Notes: a model not told the origin generated them from the sequence alone. 21,680 nt of DNA from Coxiellaceae bacterium (GCA_014238325.1 JABABH010000245.1:1-21680), one strand, 5' to 3'; shown: positions 1 to 7,195, counted from the first letter of the stretch. Numbers and translations: made by a program.

Positions 1-614
1 AATACCCAATGAACCAAATGGGCTGTGGATTGACGTTTATAGTCAAAAGCGCTCCAATTCCATAATAATATATGCATATTTTGTGCTTCAACGTATTGAG
101 CAATGCGATGATTATAGGCACCATAAGGGGGTCGAAAACACAATGGAGTTTTACCAATAATTTTATAAATGATTAAATTCGGTTCAACAATCTCGGTATA
201 CAAAGCTTGCTCATCAAGGTGCACTAAAGCAGGGTGGCTCATAGAATGATTAGCAATCACATGACCTTCTGCGTTAATAGCCCGTACCAAGTCAGGGTGT
301 TTTTGTGCTGACTCTCCTAGGATAAAAAAAGTCGCTTTAATATGATATCGCCTTAAGATGGCCAGAATTTGCAAAGTGTATCTGGGGTGTGGGCCATCAT
401 CAAAGGTGAGTGCAACACTATCTGGTTTAGGGTGAGTGCGTATGATGACTGGGCTGATTGGAGCTTGATCTGGGGAGGTGGGGGTGAGAGCCGGTTTTCT
501 ATGACTGCTTGTGTCTTGCGACGGTATGATCAGGAGTAGGCAGGAAATAATAACGAGTTTTACTATCCGTGTCGCGATAGGGGTACGAGCTTGAGATTGT
601 CTTAATTTTGGCAT
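1..614 (-). CDS. Polysaccharide deacetylase (NodB homology domain), C-terminus cut by window edge
   Basis: The reading frame is open from an ATG at 614 to the window edge, giving 204 codons of an incomplete protein. Residues about 17-30 form a hydrophobic N-terminal segment (signal peptide or membrane anchor), followed by a Pro/Ser/Thr-rich linker to about residue 62. The NodB catalytic domain then shows its expected motifs in order: TFDDG at 70-74 (catalytic and metal-binding Asp), NHSMSH at 122-127 (the two metal-binding His), RPPYG at 161-165, and LWNWSAFDY at 184-192. Family knowledge: these metal-dependent enzymes remove N- or O-acetyl groups from peptidoglycan, chitin-like or other polysaccharides, usually in the periplasm or outside the cell. 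The substrate cannot be told from the sequence; peptidoglycan is a reasonable guess. The gene is divergent from the small lipoprotein gene at 743. The family assignment is firm, the specific role is not. Confidence 0.9.
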   Translation of the reverse strand, partial: MPKLRQSQARTPIATRIVKLVIISCLLLIIPSQDTSSHRKPALTPTSPDQAPISPVIIRTHPKPDSVALTFDDGPHPRYTLQILAILRRYHIKATFFILGESAQKHPDLVRAINAEGHVIANHSMSHPALVHLDEQALYTEIVEPNLIIYKIIGKTPLCFRPPYGAYNHRIAQYVEAQNMHILLWNWSAFDYKRQSTAHLVHWV

Positions 615-637
615 ATGATCGCGCTGTTATCCTTTTT

Positions 638-667
638 TTGTCAGATTTGTCTATATCCGCGTAATAT
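638..667 (+). promoter_or_regulatory. Candidate sigma70 promoter for the small lipoprotein gene
   Basis: A -35-like TTGTCA (638-643) and a -10-like TAATAT (662-667) are separated by 18 bases and lie about 75 bases upstream of the lipoprotein start. The match is moderate and the region is AT-rich, so this is a suggestion only. The predicted start site falls inside the palindrome at 668-683. Confidence 0.3.
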
Positions 668-683
668 TTTTACTATAGTAAAA
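668..683. promoter_or_regulatory. Perfect 16-bp palindrome, candidate operator
   Basis: TTTTACTATAGTAAAA reads the same on both strands without mismatch. It lies in the 128-base gap between the divergent deacetylase and lipoprotein genes, directly after a -10-like box, where a dimeric repressor site would be effective. On the minus strand a TTGTTT-18-TATTAC pair would place the palindrome inside the promoter spacer for the deacetylase gene. No known regulator site was recognised, and AT-rich palindromes of this length can arise by chance. Confidence 0.35.
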
Positions 684-742
684 GAAACAAGCGTGTTTTA
701 AGATAAATGATATAAACCGTCATATTTTTTGGAGAAAGCGTG

Positions 743-1054
743 ATGAAAAAATTATTAAGCCTGACTTTGCTATCATTATGTGCCTACGGATTAGTGGGAT
801 GTGAACAACCGCAGTCAGATAAAGGGATGCAGGCTGCTCCCCAAAATGATTCCAGTCAATCGATGCCGATGAAGCATCAAGATGCTCAGCATCAAATGAT
901 GGATAGTGAGCAAGGGAAGTCATCGCCTAAGCAGGACGAAGCTATGACATCGACCGATAAGAAAAATACAGATGATTCAATGACTAAGGACAAGAAGCAG
1001 ATGAAGCACAATACGCATCATATGCGTTCTCATCATGCTAAGAGCCGCTCATAA
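743..1054 (+). CDS. Small His/Met-rich lipoprotein, hypothetical
   Basis: The 103-residue product begins with MKKLL, a hydrophobic stretch and a lipobox LVGC, so Cys20 should be lipidated after signal peptidase II cleavage. GGAGAAAG at 731-738 is a good ribosome-binding site for the ATG at 743; a GTG three bases upstream is a possible alternative. The mature part has no recognisable fold: it is hydrophilic and dominated by Gln, Lys, Asp, Ser, Met and His, with clusters such as HQDAQHQMM and a C-terminus rich in His (HNTHHM, SHH). Composition suggests a disordered periplasmic tail that could bind metal ions such as copper or zinc, but that is inference. No partner gene for metal handling is visible nearby. 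A lipoprotein is well supported; its function is unknown. Confidence 0.75.
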   Translation: MKKLLSLTLLSLCAYGLVGCEQPQSDKGMQAAPQNDSSQSMPMKHQDAQHQMMDSEQGKSSPKQDEAMTSTDKKNTDDSMTKDKKQMKHNTHHMRSHHAKSRS

Positions 1055-1108
1055 TTTCTAAGCGTAAAGGGATGTAGCGGTGCTTGTATAGTGTGTTTGT
1101 TTTTCGAT

Positions 1109-1139
1109 ACAGTGCCCTAGCGTGCTATATGGGCACTGT
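1109..1139. terminator. Hairpin between convergent genes, candidate terminator
   Basis: ACAGTGCCC (1109-1117) and GGGCACTGT (1131-1139) form a perfect 9-bp stem; the 13-base loop can pair further through TAG and CTA. It lies between the convergent lipoprotein and gpsA genes, where a bidirectional terminator is expected. Neither side has a proper U-tract (GTTGAAAG follows on the plus strand), so it may work weakly or with Rho, or only protect transcript ends. Confidence 0.45.
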
Positions 1140-1189
1140 TGAAAGTCATAGCAATGGCACCTGCATAGGGAAGTTAAAACTGTTCCCGC

Positions 1190-2188
1190 TTATCCTATTT
1201 CTGAACTAGGGGGACGCGCTAATAAGGCTTTCACAGCTTGCTTTGGGCTCAGATTTTCATAAAGAATTCTGTATACCATTTCAATAATAGGCGTCTCTAT
1301 GGATAGTTTTTGCGCTAATTTGAGGATGAGGGGTGTATTGTATAATCCTTCAATAGCTTGCCCAATATCTTTTTTTGCATGTTCAATGCTATGACCTGAA
1401 GCAATAGCTATACCTAGCCTATAGTTTCTCGATTGGGTGCCTGTGCAAGTGAGGACAAGATCTCCGATTCCAGCTAAACCCATCAGCGTTTCTGGCGTCC
1501 CGCCTATAGCATGGCATAGGCGGCCCATTTCTTTTAGACCTCGAGTAATTAATGCTGCTCGAGCATTTGCACCTAATCCTAATTGATCGCTGATGCCCGT
1601 CGCAATTGCAAAGGTATTTTTAGTCGCACCGCAAAGTTCCATCCCAATCAGGTCGTCATTACGATACATCCTGAAATATGAGGAATGAAAGCACTGGCGT
1701 AAATCGGTAGAAAACTGTGTAGTATTGCTAGCAACACTAATAGCCGTGGGTAAGCCTGCAGCCACTTCGTGTGCTAAACTCGGACCTGATAGAATAGCGA
1801 CCGCCTGATGCACGCTCAAACTATCAGAGACAGCTTCGTGTAGCCATCGTCCATCATGCGTGAGTCCTTTGGTTCCCCAGGCAATGCGCATATTTTTCTG
1901 TATATGCGGTCTCAGTAAGTTTAATAAGCTGGTAAAAGCAATACTGGGAACGGCAATAATAATATCTTGAACTCCGATCAGGCTAGCTTTCAAGTCATGA
2001 TAAATCGAAAGATGTGTAGCGGGGAAAGGAGCTTGGGGTAAGTAGCGCTCATTGAGATGAGCTCTCTGCATATTCTTCGCATGTACAGCATCTTGAGTCC
2101 ATAGTCGGGTCTCTTGCTGATTCCTTGCTAGTACCAGTGCAAGCGTTGTGCCCCAGGACCCAGCCCCCAATATGGTAATAGGTGCCAT
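1190..2188 (-). CDS. gpsA: NAD(P)-dependent glycerol-3-phosphate dehydrogenase
   Basis: GpsA reduces dihydroxyacetone phosphate to sn-glycerol-3-phosphate in the cytosol, supplying the backbone of phospholipids. The product of 332 residues begins with the dinucleotide-binding motif GAGSWG (residues 8-13). It then has a WGTKGL segment, the SGPSLAHEVAAG-type motif, and GATKNTFAIA carrying the catalytic Lys (about 190). The C-terminal domain includes GLAGIGDLVLTCTG and the SRNYRLG segment. I chose the ATG at 2188 because it aligns with the usual N-terminus; an in-frame GTG at 2200 would add four residues, and neither has a strong ribosome-binding site. It is the last gene of the rhodanese-grxC-secB-gpsA cluster, an order also seen in Escherichia coli. 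Length and motifs are normal for the family. Confidence 0.96.
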   Translation of the reverse strand: MAPITILGAGSWGTTLALVLARNQQETRLWTQDAVHAKNMQRAHLNERYLPQAPFPATHLSIYHDLKASLIGVQDIIIAVPSIAFTSLLNLLRPHIQKNMRIAWGTKGLTHDGRWLHEAVSDSLSVHQAVAILSGPSLAHEVAAGLPTAISVASNTTQFSTDLRQCFHSSYFRMYRNDDLIGMELCGATKNTFAIATGISDQLGLGANARAALITRGLKEMGRLCHAIGGTPETLMGLAGIGDLVLTCTGTQSRNYRLGIAIASGHSIEHAKKDIGQAIEGLYNTPLILKLAQKLSIETPIIEMVYRILYENLSPKQAVKALLARPPSSEIG

Positions 2189-2239
2189 TTTTTCAATCAC
2201 AAGTCTTTACGTGCTTCTTGACTTTCAGAAAAAACGTCA

Positions 2240-2716
2240 CTAATGCACACGGTCATCGGTTTCCCCTGATTGCTTTTCTTCATTGCGGTTATGCTCTTCA
2301 AATAAGGCCTCAAAATTAACCGGTGATAAGTAAATATGTGGGAAATTTGCCTCAATCAGTGCTTTTGTGATGACTTGTCGGGCATATGGATATAAAATAT
2401 TAGGGCAAAATATGCCATACATACGACGTACATCATCAGAAGGGAAATTTTTAATCAGAAAGATGCCGCTTTGTTGAACTTCAATTAAGAATACTATTCG
2501 TTCTTTAAGCTTAGCCGTTAAGATAACCGTTAAGGTCACTTCGTGCTGTTCTTCTGGCAAAGTTTTGGTCTTAATGTCCAGGTCCATATTGAGTTCTGGA
2601 TTTTCTGATAATTCTGAATAGATTTCCGGAGCGTGTGGGACCTCCAGCGAAAGATCTTTGACATAGAGCTGTTTAATTGCAAATTCAGGTTCTATTTTTG
2701 GTGTTTCTTCAGCCAT
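2240..2716 (-). CDS. secB: Protein-export chaperone SecB
   Basis: SecB is a cytosolic homotetrameric chaperone that keeps precursors unfolded and delivers them to SecA. The 158-residue product matches the usual length of about 155. It has the typical N-terminal half (FAIKQLYVKDLSLEVPHAP), the alternating beta strands around residues 45-85 and the conserved PNILYPYARQVI segment near 105-116. GGAG eight or so bases before the ATG at 2716 supports the start. The acidic, hydrophilic C-terminus is normal for the family. SecB is found almost only in Proteobacteria, which helps place the organism. It sits between grxC and gpsA with gaps of about 50 bases or less, consistent with one transcript. Confidence 0.97.
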   Translation of the reverse strand: MAEETPKIEPEFAIKQLYVKDLSLEVPHAPEIYSELSENPELNMDLDIKTKTLPEEQHEVTLTVILTAKLKERIVFLIEVQQSGIFLIKNFPSDDVRRMYGIFCPNILYPYARQVITKALIEANFPHIYLSPVNFEALFEEHNRNEEKQSGETDDRVH

Positions 2717-2774
2717 GATGGTCTCCAGTGAGTTGAGTGGTTATTGCTTCAAGCAAGCAAGATCTTGACAGCAT

Positions 2775-3047
2775 TCAATCGGTATCTTTTTCCGATAGTA
2801 GTTTATCCAGATGATGGTTTCTTTCTAGTTCTAAAAGTTGATCAAAGCCACCGATAAGTTGATCATTGATAAAAATCTGTGGCACAGATCGCAGACCATG
2901 ACTCCGCTTGAGCATGGCTTCTGTTTGCTCTTGAGATTGATCTATGCGTATTTCTTGGTAGCTGACCCCTTTTTGATCGAACAGAGACTTGGCATTCAGG
3001 CAATAAGGGCAATTGGAGCGCGTATAAATTTCAATTTTTAGAGTCAT
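2775..3047 (-). CDS. grxC: Glutaredoxin 3 family protein
   Basis: This 90-residue protein is a dithiol glutaredoxin with the CPYC active site at residues 13-16, a cis-Pro segment (SVPQIF) and the glutathione-binding GGFDQL motif near the C-terminus. Family knowledge: glutathione-dependent reduction of protein disulfides and mixed disulfides in the cytosol, including ribonucleotide reductase. The length is slightly above the 83 residues of E. coli GrxC because of a short C-terminal extension. The gene lies between the rhodanese gene (27-base gap) and secB (58-base gap) and is probably cotranscribed. Confidence 0.95.
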   Translation of the reverse strand: MTLKIEIYTRSNCPYCLNAKSLFDQKGVSYQEIRIDQSQEQTEAMLKRSHGLRSVPQIFINDQLIGGFDQLLELERNHHLDKLLSEKDTD

Positions 3048-3073
3048 AATAGTTTAAACTAATAGTGCATTAT

Positions 3074-3502
3074 TTACTTTATAATGGGCATGCTAGCACT
3101 TTTCCAGGCACGCATACCACCTGCCAGTATATATATTTTTTTAAGACCAGCTTGCTGTAACTGAGCGACCAGTTTAGGTGCTTGTGTACCGAGCGCACAG
3201 ACCAGGATAATCGATCGTTGTTTATATTTTTTTAGATGCATGAGTAGGGTATCAGCACGAGAAGCTGGTATGGAAATAGCGTTAATAACATGCCCATTCT
3301 GGAATTGCTCTTCGGTCCGAATATCTATAATGACCGCCTTTTCATGGTTGACTAAGGCCACGACTTGTTCAGCTGTGAGTTGAGAGTTACCTGAGGCTCG
3401 ATTGGGATTGCGAATTTCTATCACAATCAAAGCAATAATGGCAAGAGCCAGAATGCTGACCCATATCCAGTGATGTATAATAAATTCAGTAAGCTGCTGC
3501 AT
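3074..3502 (-). CDS. Membrane-anchored rhodanese-like sulfurtransferase (YibN type)
   Basis: The 142-residue product has one N-terminal transmembrane helix (about residues 12-30) followed by a single rhodanese domain. The expected active-site Cys is at 102 in LVCALGTQA; the CH2 region DIRTEEQFQNGHVINAISIP (60-79) and the final GGMRAW (128-133) are typical. Family knowledge: rhodanese domains move sulfane sulfur through a Cys persulfide. The E. coli counterpart YibN is in the same position upstream of grxC-secB-gpsA and has the same anchor-plus-domain layout. The physiological substrate is unknown. It is the first gene of the minus-strand operon; the extended -10 at 3593-3601 is its best promoter candidate. 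No strong ribosome-binding site is visible. Confidence 0.9.
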   Translation of the reverse strand: MQQLTEFIIHHWIWVSILALAIIALIVIEIRNPNRASGNSQLTAEQVVALVNHEKAVIIDIRTEEQFQNGHVINAISIPASRADTLLMHLKKYKQRSIILVCALGTQAPKLVAQLQQAGLKKIYILAGGMRAWKSASMPIIK

Positions 3503-3574
3503 AGTTCGCCAGTATATATGGAAAATTTAGAGAGTCTGTTTAAATTACTTCCCATGAGGATGTGGATCATGGGG

Positions 3575-3592
3575 CCACCAAAACTTGGGTGG
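3575..3592. repeat. Short hairpin next to the rhodanese promoter
   Basis: CCACC (3575-3579) and GGTGG (3588-3592) can form a 5-bp GC-rich stem with an 8-base loop. It would lie at the very 5' end of the minus-strand operon transcript if the extended -10 at 3593-3601 is used. It has no U-tract and is short, so chance is possible. Confidence 0.2.
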
Positions 3593-3601
3593 ATTATATC
3601 A
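3593..3601 (-). promoter_or_regulatory. Candidate extended -10 promoter of the rhodanese-grxC-secB-gpsA operon
   Basis: Read on the minus strand, TGATATAAT combines a consensus TATAAT with the TGN extension, which can compensate for a poor -35 (no good -35 is visible). The predicted start is about 85 bases upstream of the rhodanese ATG at 3502. Confidence 0.35.
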
Positions 3602-3693
3602 TAATTGCATGATTTGATACTAGCCACAGATTTGCTGGAGTCGTCTGCATTTTTTCAAGAAAGGGGAAATTTTTGTCGAGGATATTGAAAAAA

Positions 3694-4734
3694 ATGAATA
3701 AAATTGCAGTATTTGCCCCTGGGAATTGGGCAGAAGGATACGATGCCTTGCAACAAACCTTGGCGTGCCACCACCTCAATAGAGGTGAATTTTTGTGCGA
3801 AGCTATCGCTGCCTATGCGACACCATCTTTCAAAAGTTTATCGCTGGCAGATCAGCTGAGGGAACGGGCCTTGAAGTTGTTTGAATATCTATCTGATCCA
3901 GCAATTGACGTCATTTGGTGCCTAAGGGGTGGGTATGGGACGCTTCAAGTCTTACAGGCTTTATTGCAGCATCATCATACAGCCTTAGCTCGTTTATTCG
4001 GATTGTCAAAATGGGTGATGGGTTTTAGTGATTGCTGTCATCTACTCAACTGGGTTGCAAGCTATGGCATGGTAGCCATACATGGCCCCGTTTTTTCAGA
4101 TTTGAGGCAGCCCTTAGCACAGAATCCTGGCTGTCGGTTGCTATTAAACAGGCTGCAAGGGGGGCAGTCCCTCACCTATCGGATACCCTTACAATGCTTA
4201 TGGGGTTCATCAAGAGTCGCTTCAATGCCCGTGTTGGGGCAGGTTGTGGGTGGTAATTTATCCAAACTGGTAGAAGCATTTGGCTATGCCCGTTACCCGG
4301 GTAAAAAATCTGCCTATGTAGGTCGAGATTGCTATCCTAGACCGACGGAAAATAAGGCTTTTTACCCCTTGTCAGAGGATTTGCAAGCCAGCATTCGACC
4401 TGACATCAAAGATCGTATTGTGTTGCTAGAAGATACAGAAGAGACATCTGAGACCGTGGCGCATATGCTGCATTATTTATTGGATTCAGGGTGCTTACGA
4501 AATATAAGGGCTCTACTATTTGGGCGATGCACAGGTATAGCTGAAGACACATGGCTCACTTTCCTGAACGATTGGTTAGAAGCATATAGTGGTCGTATCA
4601 CCTACCCTGTCTTTTATATATCGGGCGTGGGTCATAGGGGCAAGAATTATCCCATTAATTTTAGTGGGCCTGTTAAGTTAACTTGCCATGAATTTGTTGT
4701 GCAAGATAATGGTACTGAAACGATGTGTTTGTAG
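3694..4734 (+). CDS. ldcA: LD-carboxypeptidase, peptidase S66 family
   Basis: LD-carboxypeptidases remove the terminal D-Ala from murein tetrapeptides in the cytosol during peptidoglycan recycling; related S66 enzymes include microcin immunity protein MccF. The 346-residue product has the family landmarks: N-terminal IAVFAPG, WCLRGGYG (75-82), the nucleophile Ser112 in GFSD, HGPVF (130-134), GGNLSKL (186-192), the catalytic Glu246 in LLEDTEE and the catalytic His314 in GHRGKNYP. Ser, Glu and His are all present, so the enzyme should be active. Between GGNL and LLED it carries a stretch of some 50 residues (about 195-243) that looks longer than the usual short linker. The ATG at 3694 aligns with the usual N-terminus; a TTG at 3673 with AAGGGG upstream is an alternative. 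It converges with map, leaving a 36-base gap. Confidence 0.9.
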   Translation: MNKIAVFAPGNWAEGYDALQQTLACHHLNRGEFLCEAIAAYATPSFKSLSLADQLRERALKLFEYLSDPAIDVIWCLRGGYGTLQVLQALLQHHHTALARLFGLSKWVMGFSDCCHLLNWVASYGMVAIHGPVFSDLRQPLAQNPGCRLLLNRLQGGQSLTYRIPLQCLWGSSRVASMPVLGQVVGGNLSKLVEAFGYARYPGKKSAYVGRDCYPRPTENKAFYPLSEDLQASIRPDIKDRIVLLEDTEETSETVAHMLHYLLDSGCLRNIRALLFGRCTGIAEDTWLTFLNDWLEAYSGRITYPVFYISGVGHRGKNYPINFSGPVKLTCHEFVVQDNGTETMCL

Positions 4735-4770
4735 ATGGAATGGGTATATTTCAAGCTGGAGGGAGGGTGA

Positions 4771-5571
4771 CTATGATCGTGATAGGGCGGCAATCGCTTG
4801 TTGTATATTTTCTTCTGGGCGTAAGGTGAGCACTTCATAGCCGGTTTCGGTGACTGCAATGGTGTGTTCCCACTGAGCTGAGAGCCGACGGTCTTTAGTG
4901 ATGACTGTCCAGCCATCTTGGAGCAATTTGATGTAGCGTTTTCCTGCATTGAGCATGGGTTCAATGGTAAAAGTCATACCGGGTATCAGACGCTCTCCTG
5001 TGCCGGGTTTGCCATAGTGTAAGACTTGTATCTCAGGCTCGTGGAAGACGGTTCCAATGCCATGACCACAGTATTCACGAACGATGGAGTAATGATTTTT
5101 TTCTGCATAGGATTGAATAATGGCAGCAATATCGCCTAAGTATCCACCTGGTTTGACCGCTGAGATGCCGAGGTATAAACATTCTTGGGTAACCCGTACT
5201 AATCGTTGTGCATGTGCAGGAATTTTTCCAACAGCATACATTTTGCTGGTGTCACCATGATAGCCATCTTTAATCACCGTCACATCGACATTCACAATAT
5301 CGCCTTCTTTAAGTAATCGGTCGTTGGGAACGCCATGGCATACGACATGATTGGTTGATGCACAAATGGATTTAGGGAAGCCACGATAATTTAAAGGGGC
5401 GGGAATGGCCTGCTGTACTTCTGTGATGTGCTGGTGACAAATACGATTGAGTTCGTCGGTAGTGATGCCGGGCCTCACCCATGGCTCAAGGGTGATGAGG
5501 ACGTCAGCAGCCAGTTTACCAGCAATACGCATTTTTTCTATGGCGGCTGGAGTCTTTGGGGTGATAAACAT
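4771..5571 (-). CDS. map: Methionine aminopeptidase type I
   Basis: MetAP removes the initiator Met from nascent proteins. The 266-residue product aligns closely with E. coli Map over its full length. The five metal ligands are all present: Asp96 (VNVDVTV), Asp107 (HGDTSK), His170 (EYCGHGIG), Glu204 (FTIEPM) and Glu235 (AQWEHT); His79 in VVCHGVP is the conserved substrate-binding His. I chose the ATG at 5571 because MFITPKTPAAIEKM matches the family N-terminus; an upstream in-frame ATG at 5598 would add nine residues, and neither has a clear ribosome-binding site. The C-terminus is about 15 residues longer than in E. coli. The gene is divergent from rpsB, as in many gammaproteobacteria. Confidence 0.97.
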   Translation of the reverse strand: MFITPKTPAAIEKMRIAGKLAADVLITLEPWVRPGITTDELNRICHQHITEVQQAIPAPLNYRGFPKSICASTNHVVCHGVPNDRLLKEGDIVNVDVTVIKDGYHGDTSKMYAVGKIPAHAQRLVRVTQECLYLGISAVKPGGYLGDIAAIIQSYAEKNHYSIVREYCGHGIGTVFHEPEIQVLHYGKPGTGERLIPGMTFTIEPMLNAGKRYIKLLQDGWTVITKDRRLSAQWEHTIAVTETGYEVLTLRPEENIQQAIAALSRS

Positions 5572-6079
5572 AGCGTCGGAGTATAGGGCTGGGGGCATAC
5601 GGGTGCAACTGTTATGGTGTGAGGGCTAAATAGGCGAATCGAAATTGACTGGTACCCATATAGACGATGGGCCGAGAAATATCCATAAGGTTTTTCACAG
5701 ATACACTGAATAACCTTGTTGATAAGTGGGTGAATTAAGTATGTAATGTAATGATTATATTAATGATTTTGTTAAAAAGTTCATTTTTTGCTCAAATTTA
5801 AGATTGTCTTGAAAATGGCTGTATCATATTTGAACTGGTTGCCTCGATTAGGAGCGGGTTTTTATCCTTGTGGGCCAGCTTTCAGCTACGGCTGTTATAT
5901 GCCTCTTATGAGCCGCTTGTTCTTCGTCTATGTCTGTGATATAACTGCGCAAAATAAAATACACACACGTTTTGATACGTCATTCTGGGTGCTTGTATCC
6001 TTCTGCTAGGCGAATACAAGTTGAATGATGAAGGCGTGGAGGCGGTCTTAGATCAGACCATTCAACCCGGAGAAAGCAT
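5572..6079. promoter_or_regulatory. map-rpsB divergent intergenic region with rpsB leader
   Basis: This 508-base non-coding region must hold promoters for map (minus) and the rpsB operon (plus). An exact TATAAT for the minus strand lies at 5754-5759, but its -35 is poor and it is far from map. No confident plus-strand promoter was found. The last 90 bases before rpsB are structured: CTTGTAT (5992-5998) pairs with ATACAAG (6014-6020), and GGTCT (6044-6048) pairs with AGACC (6055-6059), just before the CGGAG ribosome-binding site. In gammaproteobacteria the rpsB leader is known to bind S2 for autoregulation of rpsB-tsf, so this is a candidate site for that control. An open frame at 5788-6009 looks non-coding. 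Confidence 0.4.
5992..6059 (+). ncRNA. Candidate S2-responsive leader hairpins upstream of rpsB
   Basis: Two hairpins occupy the leader: a 7-bp stem (5992-5998 with 6014-6020, loop 15) and a 5-bp GC-rich stem (6044-6048 with 6055-6059, loop TAGATC). The second ends about 10 bases before the CGGAGAAAG ribosome-binding site. Position and two-hairpin layout fit an autoregulatory rpsB leader; I could not match it to the known motif base by base. Confidence 0.35.
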
Positions 6080-7120
6080 ATGTCAGTTACTATGTCTGAA
6101 ATGTTAGAGGCAGGTGTTCATTTTGGACATCGGACACGTTATTGGAATCCTAAAATGGCGCCCTATATTTTTGGTATTCGCCATCATATCCATATCATTA
6201 ATTTAGAAAAAAGTTTGCCTTTGTTTAGAGAGGCCGCTTCGTTTATCTATGAATTGGCTATTAAACGAGGAAAAATATTATTTGTGGGCACCAAATTTGT
6301 CGCTCGTTCCATTATTCGTGAGGAAGCCACGCGCTGTGGTATGCCCTTTGTCGATTATCGTTGGTTGGGTGGCATGTTGACGAATTATAAAACGATCAGA
6401 CAATCGATTAAGCGTCTTGTGCACTTGGAAGAGAAATTGGCTGCTAAGGATAAATTAACGGGCATGACCAAAAAAGAGGTTCTGCACCTAACCCGTGAAC
6501 GAGAAAAATTAACAGCTGTTTTATCCGGTGTCAAAAATATGGGAGGCTTACCGGATGCACTATTCATCTTAGGGGTGGGTGAAGAGAAAATTGCTGTGCA
6601 AGAAGCTAATCGACTCAATATTCCGGTCATTGGCGTGGTGGATACCAATAATGATCCAGCCGGTATTGATTATTGCATTCCAGGTAATGATGATGCGATT
6701 CGCTCTATTCGTTTCTATTGTAAACATATGGCCGATACGATTATTGAAGCTCACGAGAGCTTAGAGCTTGAAAAATCTGTTGAAGTAGAAAAAACAGAAG
6801 AAACGCCAGTATTGGTGAAGCGGGTCATTGTGAAAAAGTCGAAAGTACCGAGCGATGCGTCTTTAAAAGAGACAGGATTGAATCCTGAAACATCTGGCTC
6901 AGAATCAGGGCAGGTTATTCAAACGCATGCGACTGCTTCGGATCACGCTTCTAACGATGCACCTTCAGATAAAAAACCAGCATCAGAAGACGCAGTAAGT
7001 AGTGCGAAAACGGATCCGTCTGAATCGACGAAAAATGTCACGAATCTTGAGCATGCTGAGGAGAAAAAACCAGCCACGGATGCTGAACGCGAGCTGTCAG
7101 ATGATAAGGATAAATCCTAG
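6080..7120 (+). CDS. rpsB: 30S ribosomal protein S2 with long acidic/charged C-terminal extension
   Basis: S2 is a late-assembling small-subunit protein that helps bind S1. Residues 1 to about 227 are a standard S2: MLEAGVHFGHRTRYWNPKM near the N-terminus, INLEKSLPLF (40-49), the DYRWLGGMLTN segment (92-102), the coiled-coil protrusion (about 105-150) and VDTNNDPAGIDYCIPGNDDAIRSI split over 188-210. After that comes a tail of about 118 residues rich in Glu, Lys, Ser, Asp and Thr, with no predicted fold. E. coli S2 is only about 241 residues. From memory, Coxiella S2 is also lengthened, which would support a Legionellales origin. CGGAG 7-10 bases before the ATG supports the start. It is the first gene of the rpsB-tsf-pyrH-frr-uppS-cdsA run. 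Confidence 0.97.
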   Translation: MSVTMSEMLEAGVHFGHRTRYWNPKMAPYIFGIRHHIHIINLEKSLPLFREAASFIYELAIKRGKILFVGTKFVARSIIREEATRCGMPFVDYRWLGGMLTNYKTIRQSIKRLVHLEEKLAAKDKLTGMTKKEVLHLTREREKLTAVLSGVKNMGGLPDALFILGVGEEKIAVQEANRLNIPVIGVVDTNNDPAGIDYCIPGNDDAIRSIRFYCKHMADTIIEAHESLELEKSVEVEKTEETPVLVKRVIVKKSKVPSDASLKETGLNPETSGSESGQVIQTHATASDHASNDAPSDKKPASEDAVSSAKTDPSESTKNVTNLEHAEEKKPATDAERELSDDKDKS

Positions 7121-7126
7121 CACCAA

Positions 7127-7165
7127 TATATTGACTGTCCAGGTGAGCTTCTCCTAGACAATATA
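7127..7165 (+). terminator. Hairpin in rpsB-tsf gap, candidate attenuator
   Basis: TATATTG (7127-7133) pairs perfectly with CAATATA (7159-7165), and after one mismatch CTG/TAG adds three more pairs. It starts six bases after the rpsB stop. There is no U-tract, so it is more likely a processing or partial-attenuation element between rpsB and tsf than a full terminator. Its role is inference. Confidence 0.3.
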
Positions 7166-7195
7166 CCAACACGATAGATCACAATGAGGTAAGGC

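Noticed and set aside
61..80. Possible frameshift in the polysaccharide deacetylase near an AT repeat
   Set aside because: Careful reading of the reverse complement gives one continuous frame through ATG CAT ATA TTA TTA TGG AAT TGG, so the gene is intact to the window edge.
5788..6009. 73-codon open frame in the rpsB leader region
   Set aside because: No ribosome-binding site or recognisable protein features, and it overlaps the structured rpsB leader; most likely non-coding.
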